The notes under the pieces were generated by a model. That model searched no databases, was not told the DNA's origin, and saw only the letters and a program-made list of their open reading frames with translations. The position numbers were made by a program, and so were the translations under genes. A stretch of 64,000 nt of DNA from Burkholderiaceae bacterium. Lineage in GTDB: Bacteria > Pseudomonadota > Gammaproteobacteria > Burkholderiales > Burkholderiaceae. Position 1 is the first letter of the stretch. Every line of letters begins with the position of its first letter. This document shows, piece after piece, positions 1 to 9,128 of this stretch. The stretch is from positions 1 through 64,000 of the forward strand of contig JAHFQJ010000007.1 in the NCBI GenBank assembly GCA_023266335.1, written 5' to 3'.

Positions 1-35
1 AGATATAATAAGTAAAGAATTAAAATTTAAACCAG

Positions 36-485
36 ATGTGTAAATGCCAAAGATGCGGTAGTGAGAGCTATATAAGAAGCGGAAAAGTAAGATGTAAACA
101 GAGATATAAGTGCAAGAAATGCAATTATGTGTATGTTGAAAAAGATAACAGAGTAATTACAAGTGAGTTATTAGATGCAATAGTAGTACTATTATATAGT
201 ACAGGAAAGGCAAGTTACAGGTTTATAGCAAAGCTGTTAGATGTATCAGTAACGACAGTATATTATTGGATAAAAAGGATAGCAAAGAGTTACCCTGATA
301 ATAATATTCCAAAAGAAGCTAGCGAAATAGAGATAGATGAGATGTGGCATTTTGTACATAAAAAAAAAGAAAATGCTGGATACTTAAGGCACTGGATAGA
401 AAGACAAGGAAGTGCATTGCATGGGTTACAGGCAAGAGAAATATTAATACAGTTCGTAAGTTGTATAAAAAGCTTGAACATTTAG
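36..485 (+). CDS. IS1-family transposase, N-terminal part (zinc finger, HTH, start of DDE domain)
   Basis: The start ATG opens a classic IS1 InsA-like zinc finger: cysteines at residues 4 and 7 pair with cysteines 26 and 29. A helix-turn-helix follows at about residues 55-82 (ASYRFIAKLLDVSVTTVYYW). The acidic motif EIDEMW near residue 101 starts the InsB-type catalytic domain. From about residue 112 the translation leaves the family sequence, because the real frame shifts at the poly-A tract at 360-368. The last 35 or so residues of this ORF are therefore probably not native unless ribosomes fail to shift. Either programmed -1 frameshifting (A AAA AAG is a known slippery motif) or an inactivating indel fits. 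Confidence 0.75.
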   Translation: MCKCQRCGSESYIRSGKVRCKQRYKCKKCNYVYVEKDNRVITSELLDAIVVLLYSTGKASYRFIAKLLDVSVTTVYYWIKRIAKSYPDNNIPKEASEIEIDEMWHFVHKKKENAGYLRHWIERQGSALHGLQAREILIQFVSCIKSLNI

Positions 486-751
486 GTGCAGTATTTTATA
501 CAGATAACTGGGAAGCATTTGCAAATGTTTTACCAAAGCATAGTCATGTGATAGGCAAGGCTCACACCATAAGTATAGAGCAAGATAATAGCAACACAAG
601 ACATCATATTGGCAGATTTACACGTAAAACTAAAGTAGTATCCCGTTCTGTAGAAATGGTTGAACTTAGTATGAGGTTATGGGTACATGTTAATAAGCCT
701 GAAGAATTTGCTAAATATCAGATTATTTTTAAATCAGCTATACGTATTTAA
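461..751 (+). CDS. IS1-family transposase, C-terminal part of the DDE domain
   Basis: This frame carries the rest of the IS1 InsB domain: YTDNWEAF with the second catalytic aspartate, HVIGKAH, then the IEQDNSNTRHH region with the glutamate and basic residues, and SRSVEMVELSMRLW near the end. The nominal TTG start at 461 is only where a start-like codon occurs. The frame is open and family-like back to about 371, so this is the downstream half of the transposase rather than an independent gene. The end matches the usual length of IS1 transposases. Confidence 0.7.
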   Translation: MYKKLEHLGAVFYTDNWEAFANVLPKHSHVIGKAHTISIEQDNSNTRHHIGRFTRKTKVVSRSVEMVELSMRLWVHVNKPEEFAKYQIIFKSAIRI

Positions 752-956
752 CTCTCTCAAAAAATCCATATTATTACCTTCGTATAAGTAGACTAGCATT
801 TTAAATATTTTTTAGTAAAAAAACAATATTTCATTTATGAACAAATAATAATATTTGTGTATAAACTCCCTAATGTTTTTAACATATTATTCTGTACTTA
901 TTTATTTTTATCATTCGGGGCATTTATCGGCGTTTAATCTATCAATGCTCAAAAAA

Positions 957-2183
957 TTATTTTTTCTGGGTGTTGGCTTTATAATTTATAATTACATAAG
1001 AAAATAAACCCAAAGCTAAGCCCCAAAATGCTGCACCTAGGCCAAATAATCTAATATCTGAAGCTGTAACTAGAAATGTAATTAATGAGGCTTCCCTAGT
1101 TTTATCTTCAGACATAGCGCCAGATAATCCTGAAGAAATTGCTCCAAGTAATGCTATACCTGCTAAAGAAGCAGTTAATTGTTTTGGAAAGGCAGAAAAT
1201 ATACTAGCTAGCGTGCCGCCGAAAATACCGGCTATAATGTATAAAATACCGTTAAATATGCCGGAAACATATCTTTTATGTACATTTTCATTTGCATCTT
1301 TGCCCGTACAAATAGCTGCAGTAACAGCTGCTAAATTAAATCCATGCGAGCCAAATACGGATAATAAGCAAGATGCTAATCCAGTATATCCAACAATAGG
1401 CTTAGTTGGAATATTATCATACCCTGATGTTTTTAAGATAGCAAAACCGGGTATATATTGACCGGATAACGTTACAACTGCTAACGGCAGTGCGATATTT
1501 AATAATGCATGCCAGCTAAATTGCGGATAAATAAATATAGGTTTTGCAATATTGACATGAATAGCAGCTAAATTAATTTCACCAAAAAAATTTGCAAGGC
1601 AGAATCCGGCAATTAATACACATAATACTGCATACCTAGATATAATCCGTCTGGCAATAATATAAGTTATAAACATTGCTAAGACTAATAGCGGCTGCTC
1701 TGCTGCAGAAATAAAAATTCCGATACCAAATTTAAATAAAATTCCTGCTAACATTGCAGATGCAATCGGTTTAGGTAATTTGTGTACGATTTTATTGAAA
1801 ATTCCGCTAAATCCAAGTAATGTAATAATAAAAGCGGCAATTAAATAGGCTCCAACTGCCTCATTTAAGGATACACTAGGAAGCAAACTTACTAATAAAG
1901 CAGCTCCAGGAGTAGACCATGCAGTGATAACTGGTATTTTTAAAAAGTAACTTAAGAATAATCCGGTTATGCCTGCACCAATGGAAATTGCCCAAATCCA
2001 AGATGATAAAATTTCAGTGCTGTAGCCTGCAGAATTTGCTGCATGAAATATCAATACTAACGGTCCGGTGTACGAAACAATCACTGCAATAATTGCTGCA
2101 GTTATGGCTGAAACAGATATATCATTTTTTAAGTTATATGCATAATTGTTATCGTTTAATTGTGGATTTTGTAGTTTTTTCAT
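957..2183 (-). CDS. benE: BenE-family benzoate/proton symporter-like inner membrane transporter
   Basis: A 408-residue, almost wholly hydrophobic protein with roughly a dozen predicted membrane segments from residue 22 onward. Family signatures include the N-terminal VSYTGPLVLIFHAANSAG stretch, the ITAWSTPGAALL motif near residue 85-97 and a GSHGFNLAAVTAAIC segment near residue 275, all typical of the BenE/YdcO family (proton-coupled uptake of benzoate or related weak acids). Length agrees with the family (about 390-410). It stands alone, divergent from the carbonic anhydrase gene, with no benzoate catabolism genes nearby, so the actual substrate is open. Confidence 0.85.
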   Translation of the reverse strand: MKKLQNPQLNDNNYAYNLKNDISVSAITAAIIAVIVSYTGPLVLIFHAANSAGYSTEILSSWIWAISIGAGITGLFLSYFLKIPVITAWSTPGAALLVSLLPSVSLNEAVGAYLIAAFIITLLGFSGIFNKIVHKLPKPIASAMLAGILFKFGIGIFISAAEQPLLVLAMFITYIIARRIISRYAVLCVLIAGFCLANFFGEINLAAIHVNIAKPIFIYPQFSWHALLNIALPLAVVTLSGQYIPGFAILKTSGYDNIPTKPIVGYTGLASCLLSVFGSHGFNLAAVTAAICTGKDANENVHKRYVSGIFNGILYIIAGIFGGTLASIFSAFPKQLTASLAGIALLGAISSGLSGAMSEDKTREASLITFLVTASDIRLFGLGAAFWGLALGLFSYVIINYKANTQKK

Positions 2184-2378
2184 AGTATTATTTAAATTAT
2201 TCTATCTATTATCATATAGAATTAATCATTATCCCATATAACATACATTTATGTAATTTAACTTATTGATTCAATCCATTGATTTTCACGAGCTATAATT
2301 TTTATTTAAGGTATAGTAAAATAATATTCCTATGCATTAGCAAAGCTAATCTTTACTAAATTTTAGAAGGCATCAATC

Positions 2379-3044
2379 ATGTATGTAGAAGAACTATTTG
2401 AAAATAATAAAGAATGGGTTAAGCAAGTATTAAATTCGGATCCTAATTTTTTTGCAAAATTAGCTAACCAGCAAAGCCCAAAATTTTTATGGATAGGTTG
2501 TTCTGATTCTAGAGTTCCTGCCAATCAAATCACAGGCTTAGCTCCAGGTGAGGTTTTTGTTCACCGTAATATTGCAAACTTAATGGTGCATACCGACTTA
2601 AACGCATTAAGTGTGTTGCAGTTTGCTGTGGATATACTGCAGGTAGAACATGTAATAGTCTGCGGTCACTATGGCTGCTCCGGTGTATTAGCCGGCTTAA
2701 CCAATAAAAGATTAGGTTTAGTTGATGTATGGTTAAGGCATTTAAAAGATGTAGCATATCAGCATAGCACTTATTTAGGCTCAATACATCAATCTCAAAA
2801 ACATGACCGCTTATGCGAAATTAATGTTGTGGAGCAAGTTAAAAATACTTGCCATACCAATGTAGTACAAGATGCATGGGCAAGAGGTCAAAAATTGAGT
2901 ATTCACGGCATTATTTATGGTATTCATGATGGTTTGTTAAGAGATTTAAATATGCATATCAATAATGAAGAAGAATTACAAACAAAATATAATCAATACA
3001 TTCAATCGCTTAGTAATTCAGATACAGAAACTGAAACAGCGTAA
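2379..3044 (+). CDS. can: Beta-class carbonic anhydrase
   Basis: Catalyses reversible hydration of CO2 to bicarbonate in the cytosol, supplying bicarbonate to carboxylases. The 221-residue protein has all zinc and active-site residues of the class: Cys41, Asp43 and Arg45 in CSDSRVP, and His97 and Cys100 in CGHYGCSG. The HRNIANL motif follows at residues 62-68. Length and motif spacing match E. coli Can (about 220). The start ATG is preceded by AGAAGG at a plausible distance. It is a single gene with divergent benE upstream and a long leader for rplM downstream. Confidence 0.95.
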   Translation: MYVEELFENNKEWVKQVLNSDPNFFAKLANQQSPKFLWIGCSDSRVPANQITGLAPGEVFVHRNIANLMVHTDLNALSVLQFAVDILQVEHVIVCGHYGCSGVLAGLTNKRLGLVDVWLRHLKDVAYQHSTYLGSIHQSQKHDRLCEINVVEQVKNTCHTNVVQDAWARGQKLSIHGIIYGIHDGLLRDLNMHINNEEELQTKYNQYIQSLSNSDTETETA

Positions 3045-3189
3045 TTCAATCCGGGATTTAGATAATTATAATATATAAATTACAGAGACCTTAGAACGAA
3101 AAATAGAGGCGCGGGCTGCATAGATTTTATATCATGCGTAAATATCAGAGCAATTTAATATTAGTTCTATAAAAGATTCTTTTAAATAA

Positions 3190-3218
3190 TTGTTCTAATC
3201 AAAAAAAACTGTTATAAT
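3190..3218 (+). promoter_or_regulatory. Sigma-70-type promoter for rplM-rpsI
   Basis: TTGTTC at 3190-3195 and a perfect TATAAT at 3213-3218 are separated by exactly 17 bases. Transcription should start near 3225, giving an untranslated leader of about 265 nt before rplM. Position upstream of a ribosomal protein operon supports a real promoter. Confidence 0.65.
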
Positions 3219-3492
3219 CACAAGTTGCACTCACTGCACTTGAAATTATATCTGCATTGTAGCTAAAGTTATTCCTAGATATACTATGTTTGTACTATCA
3301 TGCCGTAATTTTTGCTTATGCATTTATCCATTATTTCAAATTTAATTGAGATTGCAATGATTAAGTATATATTTGTTTTTTCATAAACAAGTAAGTGTTT
3401 TTAATGTATGCCCATAAAAACACGTAGGGAGAGCTGCAAAAACATATAATAAAGCAGAAAACATAGGGCAGAATTTTCATTTAGGATAGAAT
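3219..3492 (+). other. Long 5' leader of rplM-rpsI (non-coding)
   Basis: The stretch between the carbonic anhydrase gene and rplM has no convincing ORF. The part after the promoter at 3190-3218 would be a leader of about 265 nt. It contains short inverted segments such as AAACACTTAC-like sequences around 3385-3425 but no clear terminator. In E. coli L13 represses translation of its own mRNA, so an autoregulatory structure here is possible; this is inference. The part before the promoter (3045-3189) shows nothing recognisable. Confidence 0.35.
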
Positions 3493-3948
3493 ATGACAAC
3501 AAAAACGTTTGTTGCTAAAGAGCAAACTGTAGAGCATGACTGGTATGTCATTGATGCTGCAGATTTAGTATTGGGGCGTGTTGCCAGCGAAGTAGCAACC
3601 CTTTTACGCGGCAAGCATAAACCAATTTTTACTCCCCATGTAGATTGCGGTGACTATATCGTTGTGGTTAATGCTGCAAAATTGAGAGTTACAGGTGCTA
3701 AAGCTCAAGATAAAAAATATTTCCGTCATTCTGGTTACCCAGGCGGTATATATGAAACTAATTTTGCTAAAATGCAAAGCCGCTTTCCGGGCCGTGCATT
3801 ATTAAAAGCGGTTAAAGGTATGTTGCCTAAAGGTCCGCTTGGATATGCAATGATTAAAAAGTTAAAGATTTACGCTGAAAATACGCACCCGCATAGTGCT
3901 CAACAGCCTAAAGAATATACCATTAAAATTGCTAAACAAGCAAAATAA
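3493..3948 (+). CDS. rplM: 50S ribosomal protein L13
   Basis: An early-assembling large-subunit protein. The sequence contains the L13 hallmarks: [16 protein letters not shown] at residues 17-32, [18 protein letters not shown] at 38-55, the HSGYPGG motif near residue 78 and GMLPKGPLG near 112. It has 151 residues against about 142 in E. coli, owing to a short lysine-containing C-terminal extension. It lies 14 nt upstream of rpsI in the universally conserved L13-S9 operon, and the pair is followed by a terminator. Confidence 0.97.
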   Translation: MTTKTFVAKEQTVEHDWYVIDAADLVLGRVASEVATLLRGKHKPIFTPHVDCGDYIVVVNAAKLRVTGAKAQDKKYFRHSGYPGGIYETNFAKMQSRFPGRALLKAVKGMLPKGPLGYAMIKKLKIYAENTHPHSAQQPKEYTIKIAKQAK

Positions 3949-3962
3949 TCTAAGGGTTTCAT

Positions 3963-4373
3963 ATGAACGAACAACAAAATAAATATGGTGAGAAAAATTA
4001 TGGTACAGGACGCCGTAAAAGCTCTGTAGCACGTGTTTTCTTAAAAAAGGGCAGTGGCGCTATTAAAGTAAACGGGAAAACGGTTGAAGATTACTTTTTT
4101 CGCGAAACATCACTAATGATTTTACGTCAGCCTCTAGTTTTAACAGGTAATCTCGAAACATTTGATATTCAGGTTAATGTACACGGCGGTGGTGAAACTG
4201 GACAAGCTGGTGCTATCCGTCATGGTATAACTAGAGCATTAATTGAATATGATAATATATTAAAGCCAGAATTGTCTAAAGCTGGTTTTGTTACACGTGA
4301 TGCAAGAGAAGTAGAGCGTAAAAAATGCGGTTTCCGTAAGGCGCGCCGTCGTAAGCAATTCTCTAAACGTTAA
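3963..4373 (+). CDS. rpsI: 30S ribosomal protein S9
   Basis: A small-subunit head protein whose basic C-terminal tail reaches the P-site tRNA. Diagnostic segments are [18 protein letters not shown] at residues 13-31, the glycine-rich [17 protein letters not shown] near 73-90, and the terminal [12 protein letters not shown]. The tail ends in KR as in nearly all bacteria. At 136 residues it is slightly longer than the E. coli protein (130) at its N-terminus. It is co-transcribed with rplM. Confidence 0.97.
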   Translation: MNEQQNKYGEKNYGTGRRKSSVARVFLKKGSGAIKVNGKTVEDYFFRETSLMILRQPLVLTGNLETFDIQVNVHGGGETGQAGAIRHGITRALIEYDNILKPELSKAGFVTRDAREVERKKCGFRKARRRKQFSKR

Positions 4374-4407
4374 TATTTATTATTATTTAATTATAATAAT
4401 AAATGTA

Positions 4408-4438
4408 AGAGTAAGTATTTTTGCTTACTCTTTTTTTT
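4408..4438 (+). terminator. Rho-independent terminator after rpsI
   Basis: Perfect 8-bp stem AGAGTAAG (4408-4415) / CTTACTCT (4424-4431) with an 8-nt loop, followed by a run of eight T (4431-4438). It lies 35 nt after the rpsI stop codon and ends the rplM-rpsI transcript. Confidence 0.9.
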
Positions 4439-4474
4439 ATTTTTATGCTATACTGAATAAATATTTATCTAAGT

Positions 4475-4921
4475 ATGCATATGAAAGTAAGTGATATTTT
4501 AAGAATAAAAGGAAGTATTTTATATACAATACATCCAGACAGCCTTTTGCAGGTAGCTATTCATACAATGTCAGAGCATGATATAGGCTCATTAATCGTA
4601 ATGGAATATGGTGAGTTAATAGGCGTATTGAGTTTTAGAGAAGTATTAAAATTTATTTCCTGTCAAGGCAATATTCTTAACACCACAGTACGTAAAGCCA
4701 TGGAAGATCACCCAATTACATGTACTTTAAACACAGAAATAGACGAAATTCAGCGTATGATGCTAGACAAACATGCAAGGTATATTCCCGTATTAGAGAA
4801 TAAAGTGCTAATGGGAGTTATTTCATTTTATGATATGACTAAAGCTATTATAGATGCTAAAGATTTTGAAAATACTATGCTTAAAGCATACATAAGAGAT
4901 TGGCCGACTATGGCATCTTAG
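4475..4921 (+). CDS. CBS-domain pair protein
   Basis: A 148-residue protein made of two CBS repeats (about residues 8-60 and 75-135). Repeat 1 has SLLQVAIHTMSEHDIGSLIV and GVLSFREV; repeat 2 has EIDEIQRMMLDKHARYIPVL and GVISFYDM. CBS pairs bind adenosine nucleotides such as AMP, ATP or SAM and usually act as sensor modules. Stand-alone proteins of this size are common in betaproteobacteria, but their partners are generally unknown. It is a single gene with a terminator upstream and argC 148 nt downstream. Confidence 0.85.
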   Translation: MHMKVSDILRIKGSILYTIHPDSLLQVAIHTMSEHDIGSLIVMEYGELIGVLSFREVLKFISCQGNILNTTVRKAMEDHPITCTLNTEIDEIQRMMLDKHARYIPVLENKVLMGVISFYDMTKAIIDAKDFENTMLKAYIRDWPTMAS

Positions 4922-5069
4922 ATTTAAACATCGCTTATATTTACATAACTTTATTATACTTATCTAATTATATTCAGAGCAATGCAGAGAAAAATTTATG
5001 CGGCAAGTCCAAAAATGTTGCATCTGCAGGCTTAAATTCAAGGATGATAAGTTGAGTTGAGAGAGTGAA

Positions 5070-6125
5070 ATGTACAATTACAAACCAAAAATTAATATTG
5101 GAATAGTCGGCGGAACTGGCTATACAGGTTCAGAGTTATTACGGTTACTTGCGGCTCACCCTCAAGTAGAAATTAAAGTAATTACTTCCCGAAATGATGC
5201 TGGCGTGAGTGTGAGTAAAATGTTTCCAAATTTAAGAGGCATTTTGAATATAGAATTTACTGCTCCGCAAAATAATTCATTTGATGAGTGCGATATAGTA
5301 TTTTTTGCAACTCCGCATGGCGTAGCTATGCAGCAGGCTAAAGATTTAATTCAAAAAGGTATTAGGATTATTGATTTAGCCGCAGATTTTAGAATTAAAG
5401 ATCCGCAGATTTTTCAAAAATGGTATAAAATGGAACATATCTGCCCAGACATTTTAGAAAATGCAGTATATGGTTTACCGGAAATAAGCAGGGACAGTAT
5501 CAGAAATGCACAAGTCATAGGTTTGCCGGGATGTTATCCGACTTCGGTTCAATTAGGTTTAGCCCCAGTATTAAGAGCTGGCTTAGTTGATGGAATGACA
5601 TTAATAGCAGATTGTAAATCCGGTGTTTCAGGTGCAGGTCGTAAAGCAGAGATTAGCAGTTTAATGGCAGAAGCCGCTGATAGTTTTAAGGCTTATGCAG
5701 TTGCTAGCGGTCATAGACACCATCCTGAAATAGAGCAGGGCTTAAAAAATATAGCTAAGCACAATAATATTAATATACATTTTGTTCCGCATTTAGTCCC
5801 GATGATTAGGGGTATTCATTCGACTATATATGCAAGAATTTTACCTGAAGCATTGGAAGCAAATTTCCAAATGCTGTATGAAAATTTTTATATTGCAGAA
5901 CCTTTTGTTGATGTGCTTCCGCTAGGTAGCCATCCGGAAACAAGGCATGTAAAGGCAAGTAATAATGTACAAATTGCTGTTCATCAGCAAAATGATTTAC
6001 TTATTATTCTGGTTGTTGAAGATAATTTAGTTAAAGGCGCATCAGGTCAAGGGGTGCAGTGTTTAAATATTATGTGTAATTTCCCGGAAACCATGGGATT
6101 AAAACATATAGCTATTGCACCTTAA
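5070..6125 (+). CDS. argC: N-acetyl-gamma-glutamyl-phosphate reductase
   Basis: Third step of arginine biosynthesis: NADPH-dependent reduction of N-acetylglutamyl phosphate to the semialdehyde. The nucleotide-binding motif [17 protein letters not shown] is at residues 11-27 and the catalytic Cys155 lies in [18 protein letters not shown] near residue 217 supplies the catalytic histidine region. It has 351 residues, in the normal range. Placement after rplM-rpsI is the arrangement seen in many Burkholderiales. No other arg gene lies in the window. Confidence 0.95.
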   Translation: MYNYKPKINIGIVGGTGYTGSELLRLLAAHPQVEIKVITSRNDAGVSVSKMFPNLRGILNIEFTAPQNNSFDECDIVFFATPHGVAMQQAKDLIQKGIRIIDLAADFRIKDPQIFQKWYKMEHICPDILENAVYGLPEISRDSIRNAQVIGLPGCYPTSVQLGLAPVLRAGLVDGMTLIADCKSGVSGAGRKAEISSLMAEAADSFKAYAVASGHRHHPEIEQGLKNIAKHNNINIHFVPHLVPMIRGIHSTIYARILPEALEANFQMLYENFYIAEPFVDVLPLGSHPETRHVKASNNVQIAVHQQNDLLIILVVEDNLVKGASGQGVQCLNIMCNFPETMGLKHIAIAP

Positions 6126-6168
6126 TGTTTTAAGTTTAATTCTGCAGATGGCTTAAAAACTTACATAA

Positions 6169-6199
6169 AAAAGCTTTGTCTTTATTTTATTAAGCTTTT
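6169..6199 (+). terminator. Weak hairpin after argC
   Basis: AAAAGCTT (6169-6176) and AAGCTTTT (6192-6199) form an 8-bp inverted repeat 44 nt after argC. No T-run follows directly, so termination is uncertain. It could instead be a structure upstream of the desaturase promoter. Confidence 0.35.
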
Positions 6200-6242
6200 A
6201 AGATAAAATACAGTTTTAGACACCTTATAAGGTATTTGTCAC

Positions 6243-7439
6243 ATGGATATTTTATCTAGTATCATTGAGTTTTTTGGAGGCGGGATATTAAATTTTAGCG
6301 TAGGTAAAATGCTAATTTGGACGTTAATTGCTACGCATATTACTATAGCTTCGGTTACAATTTTTTTACACCGTTCTCAAGCTCACCGTTCTCTTGATTT
6401 ACATGCTATACCTAGCCATTTTTTTAGATTTTGGCTATGGATAACCACCGGCATGGTAACAAAAGAATGGGTTTCTATCCATAGAAAGCACCATGCTAAA
6501 TGTGAAACTCATGAAGACCCGCATAGTCCGCAAACCCAAGGCATTAAAAAAATACTGCTGGAAGGGGCTGAATTATACCGTATCGAGTCTAAAAATCAGG
6601 AAACTTTAGAAAAATATGGTCATGGTACGCCTAATGATTGGATTGAAAGAAATTTATATACTAAATATTCTTGGCAAGGTGTTGCTTTAATGCTTATTTT
6701 AAATGTAGCATTATTTGGCGTATTTGGTTTAACTATCTGGGCAATTCAAATGCTCTGGATTCCAATTTGGGCAGCCGGTGTAATTAATGGATTAGGTCAC
6801 TTTGTCGGGTATAGAAATTTCGATGCAGCAGATGCCTCTACCAACTTAGTGCCGTGGGGCATATTAATTGGCGGTGAAGAACTGCATAATAATCATCATA
6901 CCTACCCTACATCTGCACGTTTATCAAATAAATGGTATGAGTTTGATATTGGCTGGTTCTATATTAGAATATTAGAAATATGTAAACTTGCAAAAGTTAA
7001 AAAAATTGCCCCGACAGTAAAATTTAATAAAAGTCCTCAAGCTGTTTCTGTTTCAGAATCTACGCTACAAGCTTTAATTCATCACCGTTATGATGCTATG
7101 AATAAATACAAACGTATTTTACTATCTGCATATCAGCAGGAAGCAAATAAATTAAAATTACAGGCTAATAAAATTCAGGACATAAAAGCATTATTATTAA
7201 AAGATAGTAAGCAGCTTACAGAAGAAGAAAAGCAAAACTTAAGTATTATTTTTAATAACAGCAAAACTTTACAAACTTTGTATGAAATGCGTTTAGAATT
7301 AGTAAAATTATGGGAAAAATCACATCATACATCAGAGCAATTATTACAAAGTTTACGGGAGTGGTGTCAAAAAGCTGAAAACAGTAATATGCCATCTTTA
7401 AAAGCATTTGCAAATAGAGTTCAAAGTTATGTTATTTAA
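6243..7439 (+). CDS. Membrane-bound acyl-lipid/acyl-CoA delta-9-type fatty acid desaturase
   Basis: Inserts a cis double bond into saturated acyl chains in an oxygen-dependent, di-iron reaction at the inner membrane. All three histidine boxes are intact: HRSQAHR at residues 43-49, HRKHH at 80-84 and HNNHH at 215-219. Four hydrophobic segments surround them (about 22-42, 62-78, 146-166, 168-185). The C-terminal region from about residue 250 to 398 is a Lys/Gln-rich, probably helical extension, also typical of betaproteobacterial DesA-like desaturases. The partner electron donor is not in the window. Confidence 0.9.
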   Translation: MDILSSIIEFFGGGILNFSVGKMLIWTLIATHITIASVTIFLHRSQAHRSLDLHAIPSHFFRFWLWITTGMVTKEWVSIHRKHHAKCETHEDPHSPQTQGIKKILLEGAELYRIESKNQETLEKYGHGTPNDWIERNLYTKYSWQGVALMLILNVALFGVFGLTIWAIQMLWIPIWAAGVINGLGHFVGYRNFDAADASTNLVPWGILIGGEELHNNHHTYPTSARLSNKWYEFDIGWFYIRILEICKLAKVKKIAPTVKFNKSPQAVSVSESTLQALIHHRYDAMNKYKRILLSAYQQEANKLKLQANKIQDIKALLLKDSKQLTEEEKQNLSIIFNNSKTLQTLYEMRLELVKLWEKSHHTSEQLLQSLREWCQKAENSNMPSLKAFANRVQSYVI

Positions 7440-7457
7440 TTAGAGTTGGAGGCGTAT

Positions 7458-7496
7458 ATGCTTAAATCTTCTGGTTTAAGCTCATCGCCCGGATAA
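7458..7496 (+). CDS. Possible 12-codon mini-ORF or gene remnant with a strong ribosome binding site
   Basis: GGAGG at 7448-7452 is well spaced before ATG at 7458, opening a frame that encodes only MLKSSGLSSSPG. Its last residues resemble the C-terminus of the next ORF (NSGLTTPPG), and the surrounding DNA repeats exactly 360 bp downstream. It may be a leader peptide, a tiny secreted peptide, or the stub of a duplicated gene. Confidence 0.3.
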   Translation: MLKSSGLSSSPG

Positions 7497-7505
7497 AATA
7501 TATTT
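7473..7505 (+). repeat. Imperfect 33-bp direct repeat, copy 1 (copy 2 at 7833-7865)
   Basis: The two copies lie exactly 360 bp apart. Both begin GGTTTAA and both end in the identical 15-mer GGATAAAATATATTT, which includes the stop codon of the short ORF in each case. The middle is diverged. This indicates duplication of the 3' end of a gene. Confidence 0.6.
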
Positions 7506-7508
7506 ATT

Positions 7509-7856
7509 TTGTTTAAGATTATACTGTTTAATTTTTCTTTATTTTTTAAATTAATTTATTGTGAATATATGTCTGCATCATTCCTAATTATATCCGGACA
7601 TATTAATAAGGGTTCAGCTAGCCTAGATATGGATAGAATAGCTAATAATATTATAGTCCGATTAACTTGTGTTGATATGCAGATACACGCTGCTGCATAT
7701 ACAGTACAATTGGTTACTTTACCACGCATGCAGTATGCATCTCAAGAAAGTTATGTTCTTAGAGCTATCAAAGCACATAATCAAAATCATAACTGTAATT
7801 TACCTAGTCAGATTAATAATATTACAAACAGCGGTTTAACTACTCCTCCAGGATAA
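7509..7856 (+). CDS. Hypothetical small protein
   Basis: An open frame of 115 codons; ATG at 7569 would give a 95-residue protein (MSASFLIISGHINKGSASLD at its start) and is the likelier beginning, because the upstream part is an AT-rich hydrophobic stretch. No motif is recognised. The C-terminus NSGLTTPPG echoes the 12-codon ORF upstream, and the stop codon sits in a duplicated sequence. It could be a fast-evolving small protein or a decaying remnant between the desaturase gene and mnmA. Confidence 0.4.
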   Translation: MFKIILFNFSLFFKLIYCEYMSASFLIISGHINKGSASLDMDRIANNIIVRLTCVDMQIHAAAYTVQLVTLPRMQYASQESYVLRAIKAHNQNHNCNLPSQINNITNSGLTTPPG

Positions 7857-7938
7857 AATATATTTGATTTATTTTTAAGGATTTTTATATGCTTGTTAAT
7901 ATTTATTCAATTTAAATAATCATTAGGGTACTTCATTC

Positions 7939-9051
7939 ATGGCTTATGTAATTATTGGCATGTCCGGCGGTGTTGATTCGTCAGTTAGTGCTTGGTTGTT
8001 AAAACAGCAAGGGCATACTGTGCATGGCGTATTTATGAAGAATTGGGAAGATGATGACAACAGTGAGTATTGCTCTTCCCGTCAAGATTGGCTAGATGCA
8101 CTTAGTGTCGCAGACAAAATCGGTATTGATATTGATGCAGTTAACTTTTCTGCTAAGTATAAAGATAAAGTATTTAGTCATTTTTTGAGTGAATATGAAG
8201 CTGGGAGTACACCAAACCCAGATATATTCTGTAATTCAGAAATTAAATTTAAAGCGTTTTTAGATTATGCTATGAATTTAGGTGCAGATTATATTGCCAC
8301 AGGGCATTATGCAAAATTAGCCAAAGATGAAATTAATAATATTATTAATTTAAAAAAAGCTCAAGATAATACCAAAGATCAAAGCTATTTTTTACACCGC
8401 TTACAACAACATCAATTGCAAAAAAGTTTATTTCCGCTAGGTGATATTTGTAAAACACAAGTAAGGGAAATTGCTAAACAGCTTGATTTACACAACGCTT
8501 TAAAGAAAGATTCAACCGGCATTTGCTTTATCGGAGAACGTCCTTTTCGTGAATTTTTAAATAAATATGTAGCAAATCAATATGGAAAAATATTAACAGA
8601 TAAAAACCAAATTGTTGGGGAGCATATTGGATTGGCTTTTTATACGATTGGACAGCGTAAAGGCATTGGTATTGGCGGGTTGAAAAACAGCAATGGTGAG
8701 CCTTGGTTTGTTGCTAAAAAAGATGTAAAAAATAATATTTTATATGTTGTGCAAGGGCATGATCATGCTTGGCTTTTAGAACATAATGTAAAAACGCAGG
8801 ACATGAGTTATACGAGTGAATGGGCAAAAAATATTATTGTAGATAATATAAAAAATCAAAATGTGTGGAATGGAAGTGCTAAAACTAGATACAGGCAAGC
8901 AGATGCTGCCTGTTTTATCTCACAAAACTTGAATTTGGATAATAATTTACATGTAAAATTTAATGATGCTCAATGGGCTGTTACACCTGGGCAATCATTA
9001 GTATTATATAAAAATGATATTTGCCTTGGGGGCGGGATAATTAATAATTGA
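7939..9051 (+). CDS. mnmA: tRNA-specific 2-thiouridylase
   Basis: Thiolates U34 of the tRNAs for Lys, Glu and Gln, using sulfur relayed by the Tus system. The PP-loop SGGVDSS is at residues 9-15. The two catalytic cysteines are Cys98 (in [12 protein letters not shown]) and Cys196 (in [12 protein letters not shown]). The FMKNWEDDD and TGHYAKL motifs are also present. It has 370 residues, the normal length. As a single gene it is preceded by small odd ORFs and followed by an accessory gene. Confidence 0.96.
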   Translation: MAYVIIGMSGGVDSSVSAWLLKQQGHTVHGVFMKNWEDDDNSEYCSSRQDWLDALSVADKIGIDIDAVNFSAKYKDKVFSHFLSEYEAGSTPNPDIFCNSEIKFKAFLDYAMNLGADYIATGHYAKLAKDEINNIINLKKAQDNTKDQSYFLHRLQQHQLQKSLFPLGDICKTQVREIAKQLDLHNALKKDSTGICFIGERPFREFLNKYVANQYGKILTDKNQIVGEHIGLAFYTIGQRKGIGIGGLKNSNGEPWFVAKKDVKNNILYVVQGHDHAWLLEHNVKTQDMSYTSEWAKNIIVDNIKNQNVWNGSAKTRYRQADAACFISQNLNLDNNLHVKFNDAQWAVTPGQSLVLYKNDICLGGGIINN

Positions 9052-9128
9052 AATAATCTGTATTTTAAATTAGAATGTACTATATAATTTTATATATTTA
9101 ATTAACAATTTAATGAATAAAGGAATTT

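Larger units (their letters stand above)
36..751 (+). mobile_element. IS1-family insertion sequence, transposase split by a frameshift
   Basis: Two overlapping reading frames together encode one IS1-type transposase: zinc finger, helix-turn-helix and DDE domain. The first frame runs 36-485. The second is open from upstream of 370 and ends at 751. Reading in frame 2 between 371 and 460 gives KCWILKALDRKTRKCIAWV, the expected continuation of the DDE domain, so the break lies in the A9-G run at 360-369. The change of frame equals a -1 shift. Terminal inverted repeats could not be identified, so the true ends of the element are not defined and the left end may lie outside the window. Confidence 0.8.

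Noticed and set aside
7458-7496. Inverted repeat CTTAAA/TTTAAG at 7461-7480 as the desaturase terminator
   Set aside because: The stem is only 6 AT-rich base pairs and no T-run follows.
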